A stretch of 48,165 nucleotides of DNA from an uncultured Phycicoccus sp. (GCF_947495705.1 NZ_CANLZR010000016.1:1-48165), one strand, 5' to 3'. Shown: positions 7,787 to 20,504, counted from the first letter of the stretch. Program-made: numbers and translations. Notes: generated by a model from the sequence alone, not told the origin.

Positions 7787-9040
7787 GTGAAGTCGTGGCC
7801 CACGCCGTTCGTCCCCGCCGTTCCCGGTCACGGCGACCCGCTCCGCCTCTACGACACCGCCTCGGGCGCGGTGCGGCCGGTGGATGCCGGTGAGGTGGCC
7901 CGCATGTACGTGTGCGGCATCACGCCCTACGACGCGACGCACCTCGGCCACGCGGCCACGTACGTGACATTCGACCTCGTGGGCCGAGCACTGCGCGACG
8001 CCGGGCACGTCGTCGAGTACGTCCAGAACGTCACCGACATCGACGACCCGCTGCTCGAGCGCGCCGCCCGCGACGGGCGTGACTGGCGCGAGCTCGCGAC
8101 GGCCGAGATCGACCTCTTCCGCGACGACATGACGGCGCTGGCGGTCATCCCGCCCGACGAGTACCGCGGCGTCGTCGAGTCGATGGACGAGATCGCGGCG
8201 GTCGTGCGCCGGCTGCTGGGCTCCGGCGTCGCGTACCGCCTCCCGGTGCCCGACGGGGAGGGGACCGGCAGCGACGTCTATCTCGACCTCGGGATGACCC
8301 CCAGCTTCGGCGAGGTCTCCGGCTGGAGCGCGGACCAGATGGACGCGGTGTTCGCCGAGCGCGGCGGCGACCCCGACCGGGAGGGCAAGCGCGGCCGCTT
8401 CGACCCGCTCCTGTGGCGCGCCGTCCGCGCGGGTGAGCCCTCGTGGGCCGACGACGAGCTCGGCCCCGGGCGACCCGGCTGGCACGTCGAGTGCACCGCC
8501 ATCGCGCTCGAGCACCTCGCCCACCCGTTCGACGTCCAGGGCGGCGGCACCGACCTGATCTTCCCGCACCACGAGATGAGCGCCGTCCAGTCCGTGGCCG
8601 CCACCGGTGACCCGACGTTCGCGCGGCTCTACGTCCACCAGGCGATGGTCGGCTACGACGGGCACAAGATGAGCAAGTCCAAGGGCAACCTCGTCCTGGT
8701 CTCCGCCCTGCGTGCCGACGGCGTCGACCCGATGACGATCCGGCTCGTGCTGCTCGCCCACCACTACCGCAGCGACTGGGACTACACCGGCGACCTCCTG
8801 GACGCGGCACAGACCCGGCTGGACCGCTGGCGCGAGGCGCTCTCGGTCAACGGCGGCCTCGACGCGCTGCCCACCATCGCCGCGGTGCGGGCCGCCGTCG
8901 CAGACGACCTCGACGTGCCGCGCGCCCTCGCCGCCGTCGACGCGTGGTGCGAGCGCACCCTCGCCGGCGAGGGGGACGACCCCGGGGCTCCCGGCCTGCT
9001 GGCGCGCACCCTGGACGCCCTGCTCGGCATCCGGCTCTGA
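7787..9040 (+). CDS. mshC: MshC, L-cysteine:1D-myo-inosityl 2-amino-2-deoxy-alpha-D-glucopyranoside ligase
   Basis: MshC joins cysteine to GlcN-inositol with ATP, the penultimate step of mycothiol synthesis in the cytoplasm. The 417-residue protein is a cysteinyl-tRNA synthetase relative lacking the tRNA-binding tail. It shows zinc ligand C43 in CGITPYDATHLGH, the HIGH-like HLGH (52-55), a second zinc ligand C236 in WHVECTAI, and KMSKS (294-298). The GTG follows a TAGGCT -10 box (7775-7780) by six bases, so it is probably leaderless. Length and motifs fit MshC rather than CysS. Confidence 0.97.
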   Translation: MKSWPTPFVPAVPGHGDPLRLYDTASGAVRPVDAGEVARMYVCGITPYDATHLGHAATYVTFDLVGRALRDAGHVVEYVQNVTDIDDPLLERAARDGRDWRELATAEIDLFRDDMTALAVIPPDEYRGVVESMDEIAAVVRRLLGSGVAYRLPVPDGEGTGSDVYLDLGMTPSFGEVSGWSADQMDAVFAERGGDPDREGKRGRFDPLLWRAVRAGEPSWADDELGPGRPGWHVECTAIALEHLAHPFDVQGGGTDLIFPHHEMSAVQSVAATGDPTFARLYVHQAMVGYDGHKMSKSKGNLVLVSALRADGVDPMTIRLVLLAHHYRSDWDYTGDLLDAAQTRLDRWREALSVNGGLDALPTIAAVRAAVADDLDVPRALAAVDAWCERTLAGEGDDPGAPGLLARTLDALLGIRL

Positions 9041-9047
9041 GCCGCGG

Positions 9048-9914
9048 CTACGGGCCGCCCGGCTGCCCGGTGTCGTCCGAGCCGCGCCGGCGCAGGTAGC
9101 GCTCGAACTCCTTGGCGATGGCGTCCCCGCTCGCCTCGGGCAGCTCGGCGGTGTCCTGGGCCTCCTCGAGGCTCTCGACGTACTCGGCGACCTCGGCGTC
9201 GGACGACGCGAGCTCGTCGATGCCGCGCTCCCAGGCGCGAGCGTCCTCGTCGAGCTCACCGTGCTCGATCGGGCCGTCGAGCAGCTCCTCGAGCCGCCCG
9301 AGCAGGGCCGCGGTGGCCTTCGGCGACGGGGAGTGGCCGGCGTAGTGCGGGACCGCGGCCCAGCACGACACCGAGGGGATGCCCACCTGGGTCGCGGCGT
9401 CGGCGACGACCCCGACGATGCCGGTGGGGCCCTCGTAGCCGCTCTGCTCGAGGCCGTGCCGGTGCCGGGTGTCCTCGCTGTCGGACGTCGCCGAGACGGG
9501 GATGGGACGCGAGTGCGCGACGTCGGCCATCAGCGCGCCCAGGGTGATGACCATCGAGACGTCGGCGGCCTCGGCGAGCTCCATCAGCTCGATGGCGAAG
9601 GCGCGCCAGCGGAAGGACGGCTCGACGCCCTGGACGAGGATCACGTCGCGCCCGACCGAGGTGTCGCGGGCGACGAGGACCCGCGTCGTGCGCCAGCTGA
9701 TGCGGCGCTTGCCGCCCTCGGCCACGACCCGGGGCCGGTTGACCTGGAAGTCGTAGTAGTCCTCGGGATCGAGGGCCGCGACGACGTCCGCGTCCCAGAT
9801 CTCGGTGAGGTGCTCGATGACCGCGCTGGCGGCCTCCCCGGCGTCGTTCCAGCCTTCGAAGGCGGCGATGAGCACGGGGTCGCGCAGCTCGCCGATGTCC
9901 TCGAGCTCGATCAC
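9048..9914 (-). CDS. PAC2 family protein
   Basis: This 288-residue protein starts with the PAC2 pattern DPVLIAAFEGWNDAGEAAS and continues with the RVLVARDTSVGRDVILVQGVEPSFRW region typical of actinobacterial members. PAC2 is named for the eukaryotic proteasome-assembly chaperone 2; bacterial members have the fold but no proven function. The C-terminal 90 residues are acidic. The GTG start has a clear GAGGAGG ribosome-binding site, and a TAGGGT -10 box lies further upstream at 9951-9946. It converges on mshC with seven bases between stops. Confidence 0.9.
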   Translation of the reverse strand: MIELEDIGELRDPVLIAAFEGWNDAGEAASAVIEHLTEIWDADVVAALDPEDYYDFQVNRPRVVAEGGKRRISWRTTRVLVARDTSVGRDVILVQGVEPSFRWRAFAIELMELAEAADVSMVITLGALMADVAHSRPIPVSATSDSEDTRHRHGLEQSGYEGPTGIVGVVADAATQVGIPSVSCWAAVPHYAGHSPSPKATAALLGRLEELLDGPIEHGELDEDARAWERGIDELASSDAEVAEYVESLEEAQDTAELPEASGDAIAKEFERYLRRRGSDDTGQPGGP

Positions 9915-9945
9915 GGACGTCCTCCTCAGGGCGGGTCAGAGCCCC

Positions 9946-9965
9946 ACCCTACGGCTCGATAGGCT
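9946..9965. promoter_or_regulatory. divergent -10 boxes of the PAC2 and HAD genes
   Basis: TAGGGT on the minus strand (9951-9946) serves the PAC2 gene with a leader carrying a ribosome-binding site. TAGGCT on the plus strand (9960-9965) lies eight bases before the HAD start, giving a near-leaderless mRNA. Confidence 0.5.
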
Positions 9966-9973
9966 GCCGACCC

Positions 9974-10651
9974 ATGAGCCTCCCCGCCGCGGTCCTGTGG
10001 GACATGGACGGCACCCTCGTCGACACCGAGCCGTACTGGATCTCGGCCGAGCACGCCATCGTCGAGGAGCACGGCGGGACGTGGAGCGAGGAGTTCGCCC
10101 ACCAGCTCGTCGGCAACGACCTCATGGTCTCCGCGCGCTTCATCCGCGAGCACTCGCCCATCACCTGGGAGCCCGAGCGGATCATCGACGAGCTGCTCGT
10201 TCGGGTCATCACCCAGGTGCAGGCGCACGTGCCGTGGCGGCCGGGCGCGCGCGAGCTGCTGGACGCCCTGCGTGACGCGGGGGTGCCGAGCGCCCTGGTG
10301 ACGATGTCGTGGCGGTCGCTGGCCGACGCCGTCGTGTCGGCGCTGCCGGCCGGGGCGTTCACGGTGGTCGTCACCGGCGACGAGGTGGAGCACGGCAAGC
10401 CCCACCCGGAGCCGTACCACGCGGCGGCCCGGATGCTCGGGGTGGAGCCGATGTGGTGCGTGGCCATCGAGGACAGCCCGACGGGGGTGCGCTCGGCCGT
10501 CGCCGCCGGGGTGCCGACCCTGGCCGTGCCGCACGTGGTGCCGGTGCCGCAGATGCCCGGAGCCGTGCACCTGAGCGGGCTCGAGGGGCTGACCCCCGGC
10601 CGGCTCGGCGAGCTCGCGGCGTCAGTCCTCGAAGGGCGTCGCCTCACCTGA
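9974..10651 (+). CDS. HAD superfamily hydrolase (beta-phosphoglucomutase-like)
   Basis: This 225-residue protein has the four HAD motifs: DMDGTLVDTE with nucleophile D10 and acid/base D12, a threonine motif in VTMSW, the lysine of HGKPHPEPY, and EDSPTGVR for Mg2+ binding. The helical cap sits after motif I, the arrangement of beta-phosphoglucomutase and phosphoglycolate phosphatase relatives. The substrate cannot be read from sequence. Its last 30 bases overlap the end of the convergent nuclease gene. Confidence 0.9.
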   Translation: MSLPAAVLWDMDGTLVDTEPYWISAEHAIVEEHGGTWSEEFAHQLVGNDLMVSARFIREHSPITWEPERIIDELLVRVITQVQAHVPWRPGARELLDALRDAGVPSALVTMSWRSLADAVVSALPAGAFTVVVTGDEVEHGKPHPEPYHAAARMLGVEPMWCVAIEDSPTGVRSAVAAGVPTLAVPHVVPVPQMPGAVHLSGLEGLTPGRLGELAASVLEGRRLT

Positions 10652-11467
10652 GCGTGCCGGGTCCAGGGCGATGAGCCCGGCGCCCTCGGGCAGCGGCGGC
10701 GGGGTGCCGCCGAACTCGGGGCAGAACTCGCGGAAGTCGCACCAGTCGCACAGGCGGGACGTGCGCGGGCGCCAGTCGCCGGTGCTCGCGGCGCGGACGA
10801 CGGCGTCCCAGATGGCCCGCACGTTCCGCTCGATCGCGAGCAGGTCGCGCTCGTCGGGGACGTAGCGCACGACCTCGCCGTTGCCGAGGTAGACGAGCTG
10901 GAGCATCTTCGGGACCTCGCCGTGCAGGCGCCACAGCACGAGGGCGTAGAACTTCATCTGGAAGAGGGCCTTGGCCTCGAACAGCTCGCCGGGGGAGCGG
11001 CCCGTCTTGTAGTCGACGACGCGCATCGCGCCGTCCGGGGCGACGTCGAGGCGGTCGACGTAGCCGCGCAGGGTGAGGCCCTCGATCTCGGTCTCGACGT
11101 ACAGCTCGCGGGCGGCCGGCTCGAGGCGCGTGGGGTCCTCGAGGTCGAACCACTGCTCGACGAGGGTGCGGGCGCCGGCGAACCAGGCCTCCTCGGTGAG
11201 CAGGTCGTCGTCCTCGATCATCGTCGCGAGCTCGGGGCGCTCGTCGACCAGCGCCCGCCACCGCGGCTCGAGCAGCGCCGTCGCGGCCGCCGGGGTGCGC
11301 TCGGCGGCCGGGAGGTCGAAGAGGTGCTCGAGGACGGCGTGGACCAGCGTGCCGCGTGCGGCGGCGGGGGAGGGCGGACCCTCGAGCTTGTCGATGGTCC
11401 GGAACCGGAACAGCAGCGGGCACTGCTTGAAGTCCGCGGCGCGGCTCGGCGACAGGGCTGGGGTCAT
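10622..11467 (-). CDS. RecB family exonuclease with Cas4-like iron-sulphur motif
   Basis: This 281-residue PD-(D/E)XK nuclease begins LSPSRAADFKQCP and has RGTLVHAVLEHLF, the catalytic VVDYKTG (D and K of motif II/III) and a QMKFYAL helix (QxxxY). One cysteine near the N-terminus and a C-terminal CDWCDFREFC form the 4-cysteine Fe-S staple seen in AddB and Cas4. Its role is probably DNA end processing or repair. The ATG at 11467 is chosen because TACCGT (11480-11475) lies seven bases upstream; the longer frame upstream overlaps metH sequence. It follows metH on the same strand but probably has its own promoter. Confidence 0.88.
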   Translation of the reverse strand: MTPALSPSRAADFKQCPLLFRFRTIDKLEGPPSPAAARGTLVHAVLEHLFDLPAAERTPAAATALLEPRWRALVDERPELATMIEDDDLLTEEAWFAGARTLVEQWFDLEDPTRLEPAARELYVETEIEGLTLRGYVDRLDVAPDGAMRVVDYKTGRSPGELFEAKALFQMKFYALVLWRLHGEVPKMLQLVYLGNGEVVRYVPDERDLLAIERNVRAIWDAVVRAASTGDWRPRTSRLCDWCDFREFCPEFGGTPPPLPEGAGLIALDPARSGEATPFED

Positions 11468-11531
11468 GGAGGACACGGTAGGCGCGACCGGTGACACCGC
11501 AGCGCCCCCACCCCGGCCGGGCCACCCCGGG

Positions 11532-15332
<3,801 letters not shown>

Positions 15333-15410
15333 AGGGGTCCTCGGGGTCCTCTCGGGACGGTCGTCGGGCAGAGGATCAGTATGCCGCCCGGCTCACGTAG
15401 GGTCGGCGCT

Positions 15411-16511
15411 ATGTCCACGTCGTCGCAGGCCCCCCGCGGCGCCCTGCGGATCGGCGGGGTCGCCGGGGTGCCGATCTACCTCGACCGCACCTGGCTCTTC
15501 CTCGCGGCGTTCATCGCGTTCACCGGCTACCAGACGGGCGCGGTCAACGGCCAGGGCTTCGCCCTCGCGTACGCCGGCTGGCTCGTCGTCGTCATCTTCG
15601 TCGCCGTCCTCGGCCACGAGATCGGCCACGCCCTCGTCGCCCGCCTGCTCGGCTTCCGGGTGCACCGCATCGTCGCCACGCTGTGGGGTGGGCACACCGC
15701 GTACGACGGCACCGGCGCCACGCCGGGGCGCACCGCGCTCGTGGCGCTCGCCGGCCCCGGTGTCAACGCCGCCCTCGCCGCGTTCGGCGCCGTCGGCGCG
15801 GCGACGCTCGACGGGGCGGCCGGCACCTTCGCCTCCTCCTTCTTCCTGCTCAACGCGCTGCTCGCCGGGTTCAACCTGCTCCCCGGGCTGCCGCTCGACG
15901 GCGGCGCCGCGGTGCAGTCGCTCGTGTGGGGAGCCACCGGGCGCCGTGACCTCGGCCTGCTCGTCGCGGGGTGGATCGGCCGCCTCGTCGCGCTGGGGCT
16001 CGTCGTCTGGTTCCTCCTCCTGCCGCTCTCGCGCGGTGACCGCCCGGACCTCGTCAACGTCGTCATCGTGCTCGTCATGGGCTGGGTCCTGTGGAGCGGC
16101 GCCACCCAGGCGATCCGCCGCGCGCCGATCGAGGGCGTCGTCGAGCGGGTGCGGGTCGGCGACGTCGCGCAGCGCGTCGTGGTCCTGCCCACGGACACCC
16201 CCTACGAGGTGGCGATGGCCCACCCCGACCTCGTCGTCTGCCTCGACGAGCGGGGCCGCCCCACCCTCTTCCTCACCGCGCTGCCCGGCCAGGACGTGCC
16301 CCCCTCGACCCCCATCGGGTCGGTCGTGCAGCGGGTGCCGGACGAGAACCTCGTCGAGGCCGGGCCGGCCGACGACCTGACCGCGGTGATCCAGGCGATG
16401 GGCACGACCGGCGTCGGCGTCATCGTCCTGACTCGCGACGGGCAGGCATGGGGCGTGGCCTCCGCCCGGGCCATCGGCGCCGCCGCACAGCGGTCCGGCA
16501 CCCGCACCTAG
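15411..16511 (+). CDS. site-2 protease family (M50) membrane metalloprotease with CBS domains
   Basis: This 366-residue polytopic membrane protein has the zinc site HEIGH (H69, E70, H73) and the third-ligand motif LPLDGG (D163) of site-2 proteases. A C-terminal cytosolic pair of CBS-like repeats starts near residue 240 (VRVGDVAQRVVVLP and IGSVVQRVPDENLVEAG). CBS domains usually sense adenylate nucleotides. Members of this Rip3/SpoIVFB-like class cut membrane-anchored regulators; the substrate is unknown here. TAGGGT at 15398-15403 sits seven bases before the ATG. It is immediately upstream of trmI and the proteasomal ATPase. Confidence 0.9.
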   Translation: MSTSSQAPRGALRIGGVAGVPIYLDRTWLFLAAFIAFTGYQTGAVNGQGFALAYAGWLVVVIFVAVLGHEIGHALVARLLGFRVHRIVATLWGGHTAYDGTGATPGRTALVALAGPGVNAALAAFGAVGAATLDGAAGTFASSFFLLNALLAGFNLLPGLPLDGGAAVQSLVWGATGRRDLGLLVAGWIGRLVALGLVVWFLLLPLSRGDRPDLVNVVIVLVMGWVLWSGATQAIRRAPIEGVVERVRVGDVAQRVVVLPTDTPYEVAMAHPDLVVCLDERGRPTLFLTALPGQDVPPSTPIGSVVQRVPDENLVEAGPADDLTAVIQAMGTTGVGVIVLTRDGQAWGVASARAIGAAAQRSGTRT

Positions 16512-16514
16512 ACT
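16509..16514 (+). promoter_or_regulatory. -10 box of trmI, overlapping the protease stop codon
   Basis: TAGACT ends seven bases before the trmI ATG at 16522. The TAG at 16509-16511 is also the stop of the M50 protease gene. Confidence 0.6.
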
Positions 16515-16521
16515 CTCGCGC

Positions 16522-17505
16522 ATGACCGCCACCGGAGCCGAGCGTCGGCGCGGGCCCTTCACCGAGGGCGACCGCGTCCAGCTCACCGACCCCAAGGGCC
16601 GCCTCCACACGATCACGCTGGCGGCCGGCAAGCAGTTCCACACCCACCGGGGCCACCTGAGCCACGACGACCTCATCGGCGCGCCCGACGGCTCCACCCT
16701 GACGAACACCGCGGGCGTCGAGTACCTGGCGCTGCGCCCGCTGCTCGCCGACTGGGTCATGTCGATGCCGAGGGGTGCGGCCGTCGTGTACCCGAAGGAC
16801 GCCGGGCAGATCGTCATGATGGCCGACGTCTTCCCGGGGGCCACCGTCGTCGAGGCCGGGGTCGGCTCCGGCGCCCTCTCGATGTCGCTGTTGCGCGCGG
16901 TGGGGGAGTCCGGACGGGTCCACTCCTTCGAGCGCCGCGAGGACTTCGCCGACATCGCCCGGGGCAACGCGCGCGAGTTCTTCGGCGAGGACCACCCGGC
17001 CTGGACGGTCACGGTCGGTGACCTCGTCGAATCCCTCCCCGGGGCGACCGAGCCGGGCACCGTGGACCGCGTCGTCCTCGACATGCTCGCCCCCTGGGAG
17101 TGCCTCGACGTCGTCGCCGACGCGCTGGCCCCCGGCGGGGTCCTCATCTGTTACGTCGCCACGGCCACCCAGCTGTCGAAGGTCGCCGAGGCGATGCGCG
17201 ACCACGGGACCTTCACCGAGCCCCAGGCGTGGGAGTCGCTCGTGCGCGGCTGGCACCTCGAGGGCCTCGCGGTCCGGCCGCAGCACCGGATGCACGGGCA
17301 CACCGGCTTCCTCGTCACGACCCGCCGCCTGGCGCCGGGCGTCACCCCGCCGCTGCGCAAACGCCGGCCGGGTCGCGGCTACGTGACGAGCGAGGAGGCG
17401 GGCGAGGCGGACTGGACCCCCGAGAACATCGGCGAGCGCGTCCCGTCCGACAAGAAGGTCCGCAAGGTGCGTCGATCGGTCACCGGAACCTCCGCGTCAC
17501 CGTGA
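16522..17505 (+). CDS. trmI: tRNA (adenine-N1)-methyltransferase TrmI
   Basis: TrmI methylates N1 of adenosine 58 in the T-loop of tRNAs. The 327-residue protein has an N-terminal beta-barrel-like domain ([18 protein letters not shown]), the [24 protein letters not shown] core, and the SAM-binding motif [12 protein letters not shown] near residue 111. A basic, Lys/Arg-rich tail follows. The gene is a conserved neighbour of the ARC ATPase in actinobacteria, but the two mRNAs may be separate because ARC has its own -10 box. Confidence 0.95.
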   Translation: MTATGAERRRGPFTEGDRVQLTDPKGRLHTITLAAGKQFHTHRGHLSHDDLIGAPDGSTLTNTAGVEYLALRPLLADWVMSMPRGAAVVYPKDAGQIVMMADVFPGATVVEAGVGSGALSMSLLRAVGESGRVHSFERREDFADIARGNAREFFGEDHPAWTVTVGDLVESLPGATEPGTVDRVVLDMLAPWECLDVVADALAPGGVLICYVATATQLSKVAEAMRDHGTFTEPQAWESLVRGWHLEGLAVRPQHRMHGHTGFLVTTRRLAPGVTPPLRKRRPGRGYVTSEEAGEADWTPENIGERVPSDKKVRKVRRSVTGTSASP

Positions 17506-17527
17506 GCCCCGCGGGTTATCGTCGAGT

Positions 17528-19276
17528 ATGAGCAGCGACGAGCCCCGTGACGAGCACGGCAGCCGAGAGCGGCTGGAGGCGGAGCGCCGGTCCCTCGAGG
17601 CCGAGCTCGCCGCGCTGCGCGCCGGGGGGGACGCCAGCCCCGCCCAGCTCCGCTCGATGGAGCGCGACCTCGCCTCCCTGCGCTCGCAGATCGCGACGAT
17701 GTCCGCGCAGAACGAGCGGCTCGTGCGCACCCTGCGCGACGCCCGCGAGCAGATCCTCACCCTGAAGTCCGAGGTCGACCGGCTGGCGCAGCCCCCGGCG
17801 GCGTACGGCACGCTCGTCGAGCTGTTCGACGACGGCACGGCCGACGTCCTCACCAGTGGTCGCAAGATGCACGTCGCCATCAGCCCGTCGATCGAGAGCG
17901 CCGACCTGGCGCCCGGCCGCGAGGTCATGCTCAACGAGGCGATGAACGTCGTCGCGGCGCACGGCTTCGAGACCGTCGGCGAGGTCGTGCTGTGCAAGGA
18001 GCTGCTCGAGGACGGCCGCGTCCTCGTCGTCGCCCAGGCCGACGAGGAGCGGGTCTGCCGGCTCGCGGCGTCGCTGGCCGGGGTCACCGTCCGGGCCGGC
18101 GACGCGCTGCTCCTCGAGCCGCGTTCCGGCTTCGTCTTCGAGCGGATCCCCAAGGCCGAGGTGGCCGACCTCGTGCTCGAGGAGGTCCCCGACATCGGGT
18201 ACGAGGACATCGGCGGGCTCACCGGGCAGATCGAGGCCATCCGGGACGCCGTCGAGCTGCCCTACCTGCACGCCGACCTGTACCTCGAGCACCACCTCAA
18301 GCCCCCGAAGGGCGTGCTGCTGTACGGCCCGCCCGGGTGCGGCAAGACGATGATCGCCAAGGCGGTCGCGGCCTCGCTGGCGCGCAAGGTGGCCGAGAAG
18401 GAGGGCCGGGAGCCCGGCAAGTCCTACTTCCTCAACATCAAGGGCCCTGAGCTGCTCAACAAGTACGTCGGCGAGACCGAGCGGCACATCCGGCTCATCT
18501 TCCAGCGGGCCCGCGAGAAGTCGAGCGAGGGGTACCCCGTCGTCGTGTTCTTCGACGAGATGGAGTCGCTGTTCCGCACCCGCGGCTCCGGGGTCTCCTC
18601 CGACGTCGAGACGACGATCGTGCCGCAGCTGCTCTCCGAGATCGACGGGGTCGAGGGGCTCGAGAACGTCATCGTCATCGGTGCCTCCAACCGGGAGGAC
18701 ATGATCGACCCGGCCATCCTGCGCCCCGGTCGCCTCGACGTCAAGATCAAGATCGAGCGCCCCGACGCCGAGGCCGCCCGCGACATCTTCGCCAAGTACC
18801 TCGTCACCGGGCTGCCGCTGCACCCCGACGACGTCGCCCAGAACGGCGGCTCCGAGGAGGCGACGGTCGCGGCGATGATCGACGCCGTCGTCCTGCGGAT
18901 GTACTCCGAGGAGGAGGAGAACCGCTTCCTCGAGGTCACCTACGCCGGCGGTGACAAGGAGATCCTCTACTTCAAGGACTTCAACTCCGGCGCGATGATC
19001 CAGAACATCGTCGACCGCGCGAAGAAGATGGCCATCAAGGACCTCCTCGACACCGGCCAGCGCGGGCTGCGGGTCGAGCACCTGCTGCAGTCGTGCACCG
19101 ACGAGTTCCGCGAGAACGAGGACCTGCCGAACACGACGAACCCCGACGACTGGGCGCGCATCTCGGGCAAGAAGGGCGAGCGGATCGTCTACATCCGCAC
19201 GCTCATCAAGACCAAGGAGGGCACCGAGCCCGGCAAGTCCATCAACACCGTCGCGAACACCGGCCAGTACCTCTGA
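17528..19276 (+). CDS. arc: proteasome-associated AAA ATPase ARC/Mpa
   Basis: This is the hexameric unfoldase that recognises pupylated proteins and threads them into the 20S core. The 582 residues hold an N-terminal coiled coil (about 5-85) that binds Pup, OB-fold repeats, a AAA domain with Walker A GPPGCGKT (267-274) and Walker [10 protein letters not shown], and arginine-finger regions in RPGRLD. The C-terminal TGQYL carries the penultimate tyrosine used to dock into the proteasome alpha ring. TATCGT at 17517-17522 is five bases before the ATG. The stop lies inside a terminator hairpin. Confidence 0.97.
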   Translation: MSSDEPRDEHGSRERLEAERRSLEAELAALRAGGDASPAQLRSMERDLASLRSQIATMSAQNERLVRTLRDAREQILTLKSEVDRLAQPPAAYGTLVELFDDGTADVLTSGRKMHVAISPSIESADLAPGREVMLNEAMNVVAAHGFETVGEVVLCKELLEDGRVLVVAQADEERVCRLAASLAGVTVRAGDALLLEPRSGFVFERIPKAEVADLVLEEVPDIGYEDIGGLTGQIEAIRDAVELPYLHADLYLEHHLKPPKGVLLYGPPGCGKTMIAKAVAASLARKVAEKEGREPGKSYFLNIKGPELLNKYVGETERHIRLIFQRAREKSSEGYPVVVFFDEMESLFRTRGSGVSSDVETTIVPQLLSEIDGVEGLENVIVIGASNREDMIDPAILRPGRLDVKIKIERPDAEAARDIFAKYLVTGLPLHPDDVAQNGGSEEATVAAMIDAVVLRMYSEEEENRFLEVTYAGGDKEILYFKDFNSGAMIQNIVDRAKKMAIKDLLDTGQRGLRVEHLLQSCTDEFRENEDLPNTTNPDDWARISGKKGERIVYIRTLIKTKEGTEPGKSINTVANTGQYL

Positions 19277-19298
19277 CCCGCGCCCCCTGGGCCGGGTC
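19275..19298. terminator. bidirectional terminator between arc and the peptidoglycan hydrolase
   Basis: GACCCG-c-GCCC pairs with GGGC-CGGGTC around a three-base loop: ten base pairs with a single bulged C. It begins within the arc stop codon and ends one base before the convergent gene's stop, so it can serve both strands. There is no T-tract, as is common in actinobacteria. Confidence 0.65.
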
Positions 19299-20309
19299 TC
19301 AGGCGGTGAGGGCCTGCCAGGTGTCGGAGCCGACGATGCCGTCGACGACGAGGCTGCGCGAGCTCTGGAAGGAGCGGACCTTGCTGTCCGTGCCCGAGCC
19401 GAAGATGCCGTCCGCCGTCGTCGAGAAGCCCTTGCCGGTGAGGCACTTCTGCACCCCGTACACCGCCTCGCCCTGCGAGCCCTGCTGGACGGTGACGATG
19501 AGGGCGTTCCAGGTGTTCGTCCCGACGATGCCGTCGGCGGTCAGGCCGCGGGAGGACTGGAAGCTCTTGACCGTGGACTCGGTGCCGGAGCCGAAGATCC
19601 CGTCGGCGCTCAGCGAGTAGCCCCGCTGGCGCAGGAGGTGCTGGACCGCGCTCACCCGGTAGCCGCTGTCTCCCTTGCGCACGACCGACCACGAGGACGG
19701 CGGCGGCGTGCCTCCGCCTCCACCGCCGAGCGAGGCGGCGAGGGCGGGCAGCCGCGAGTCGCCCGGCGGCACGTTGATCTCGAAGTGCATCTCGTCCTTG
19801 CGGCCCGAGTAGTCCCCGCCCCAGCGGACCACGCCGTTGCACCGGTTGAGGATGGTGCGGATGGCCGCGACCTGTCCCGAGGTGAAGGTGCCCGAGGCCC
19901 CCAGCGGGTGGTCCGGGGCGTTGCAGTCGATGGCCGTGCCGCTCGAGTGGTTGGACAGCGTCGTGCTGCCGGAGATCTCCCGGTAGTTGTGCCCCCAGCA
20001 CCCGGGGGAGTAGAGGGCCTCGACTGTCGAGTTGAACTGCACCGCGACGTAGCGCAGGACCGTGTACACGTCGCCGGTCCGTACTCCCGACGGGAAGGTG
20101 GCGGCCCCGACGGCCAGGCTCGACAGCGGCACCTGGCTCGAGGTGCCGGCCGGCCAGCCGTTCTGCGAGGTCGCGGCGAACGCACTCTGCGCGGTGGCCG
20201 TGGCGGCACCGCCGGCGACGAGCAGGCCGCCCGCACCTCGGATCAGGGTGCGTCGCCCGAGCCCGCGGGTGGGCGGGCTGCTCGGCGTCGTCTCGTGCTG
20301 GTCACACAT
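19299..20309 (-). CDS. Tat-secreted M15-type peptidoglycan peptidase with two peptidoglycan-binding domains
   Basis: The 336-residue precursor has a twin-arginine signal (GRRTLIRGAG at about 18-27, then a hydrophobic stretch ending in AFA near residue 45). A D,D-/L,D-peptidase-like domain follows with NHSSGTAID and DEMHFEI, matching the zinc-binding SxHxxGxAxD and HF motifs of peptidase family M15. After a glycine/proline linker come two repeats of the PG_binding_1 type (each with ADGIFGSGT...VDGIVG). It should act outside the cell on the wall. A TAGCGT -10 box at 20355-20350 and a GAGGAG ribosome-binding site precede the ATG. Confidence 0.88.
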   Translation of the reverse strand: MCDQHETTPSSPPTRGLGRRTLIRGAGGLLVAGGAATATAQSAFAATSQNGWPAGTSSQVPLSSLAVGAATFPSGVRTGDVYTVLRYVAVQFNSTVEALYSPGCWGHNYREISGSTTLSNHSSGTAIDCNAPDHPLGASGTFTSGQVAAIRTILNRCNGVVRWGGDYSGRKDEMHFEINVPPGDSRLPALAASLGGGGGGTPPPSSWSVVRKGDSGYRVSAVQHLLRQRGYSLSADGIFGSGTESTVKSFQSSRGLTADGIVGTNTWNALIVTVQQGSQGEAVYGVQKCLTGKGFSTTADGIFGSGTDSKVRSFQSSRSLVVDGIVGSDTWQALTA

Positions 20310-20349
20310 GCGGGTGCTCCTCGTCGGTCACGGTGATCGGACGCGTCGG

Positions 20350-20355
20350 ACGCTA
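20350..20355 (-). promoter_or_regulatory. -10 box of the secreted peptidase gene
   Basis: TAGCGT on the minus strand would start a mRNA with a leader of about 35 bases. The rest of the 195-base gap upstream is GC-rich except for an AT-richer patch at 20447-20470, in which no clear promoter was recognised. Confidence 0.4.
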
Positions 20356-20504
20356 GGGGCGGGGCCGGCGTGCTGCCACCGGGCGGGGAGCGGTGGGCAG
20401 GCGTCCGCGGCGCGCGGCCATCATTTCCGCAGGTCAGCCGCCCCACGTAAATTTCTCACCAAGTTTCGACAGGTCGGTCCGCGGCGGCGGGAGGGACCGG
20501 CAGG

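Noticed and set aside
10622-11467. Cas4 of a CRISPR system
   Set aside because: No repeats, cas1/cas2 or other cas genes were seen; the Fe-S nuclease pattern is shared with general repair enzymes.
15333-15410. Cobalamin or SAM riboswitch upstream of metH
   Set aside because: Only 78 bases separate metH from the divergent protease start, and no riboswitch core was recognised.
20310-20504. Cyclic di-AMP (ydaO-type) riboswitch upstream of the peptidoglycan peptidase
   Set aside because: Such elements precede wall hydrolases in actinobacteria, but the conserved core motifs were not found and the -10 box leaves a leader of only about 35 bases.
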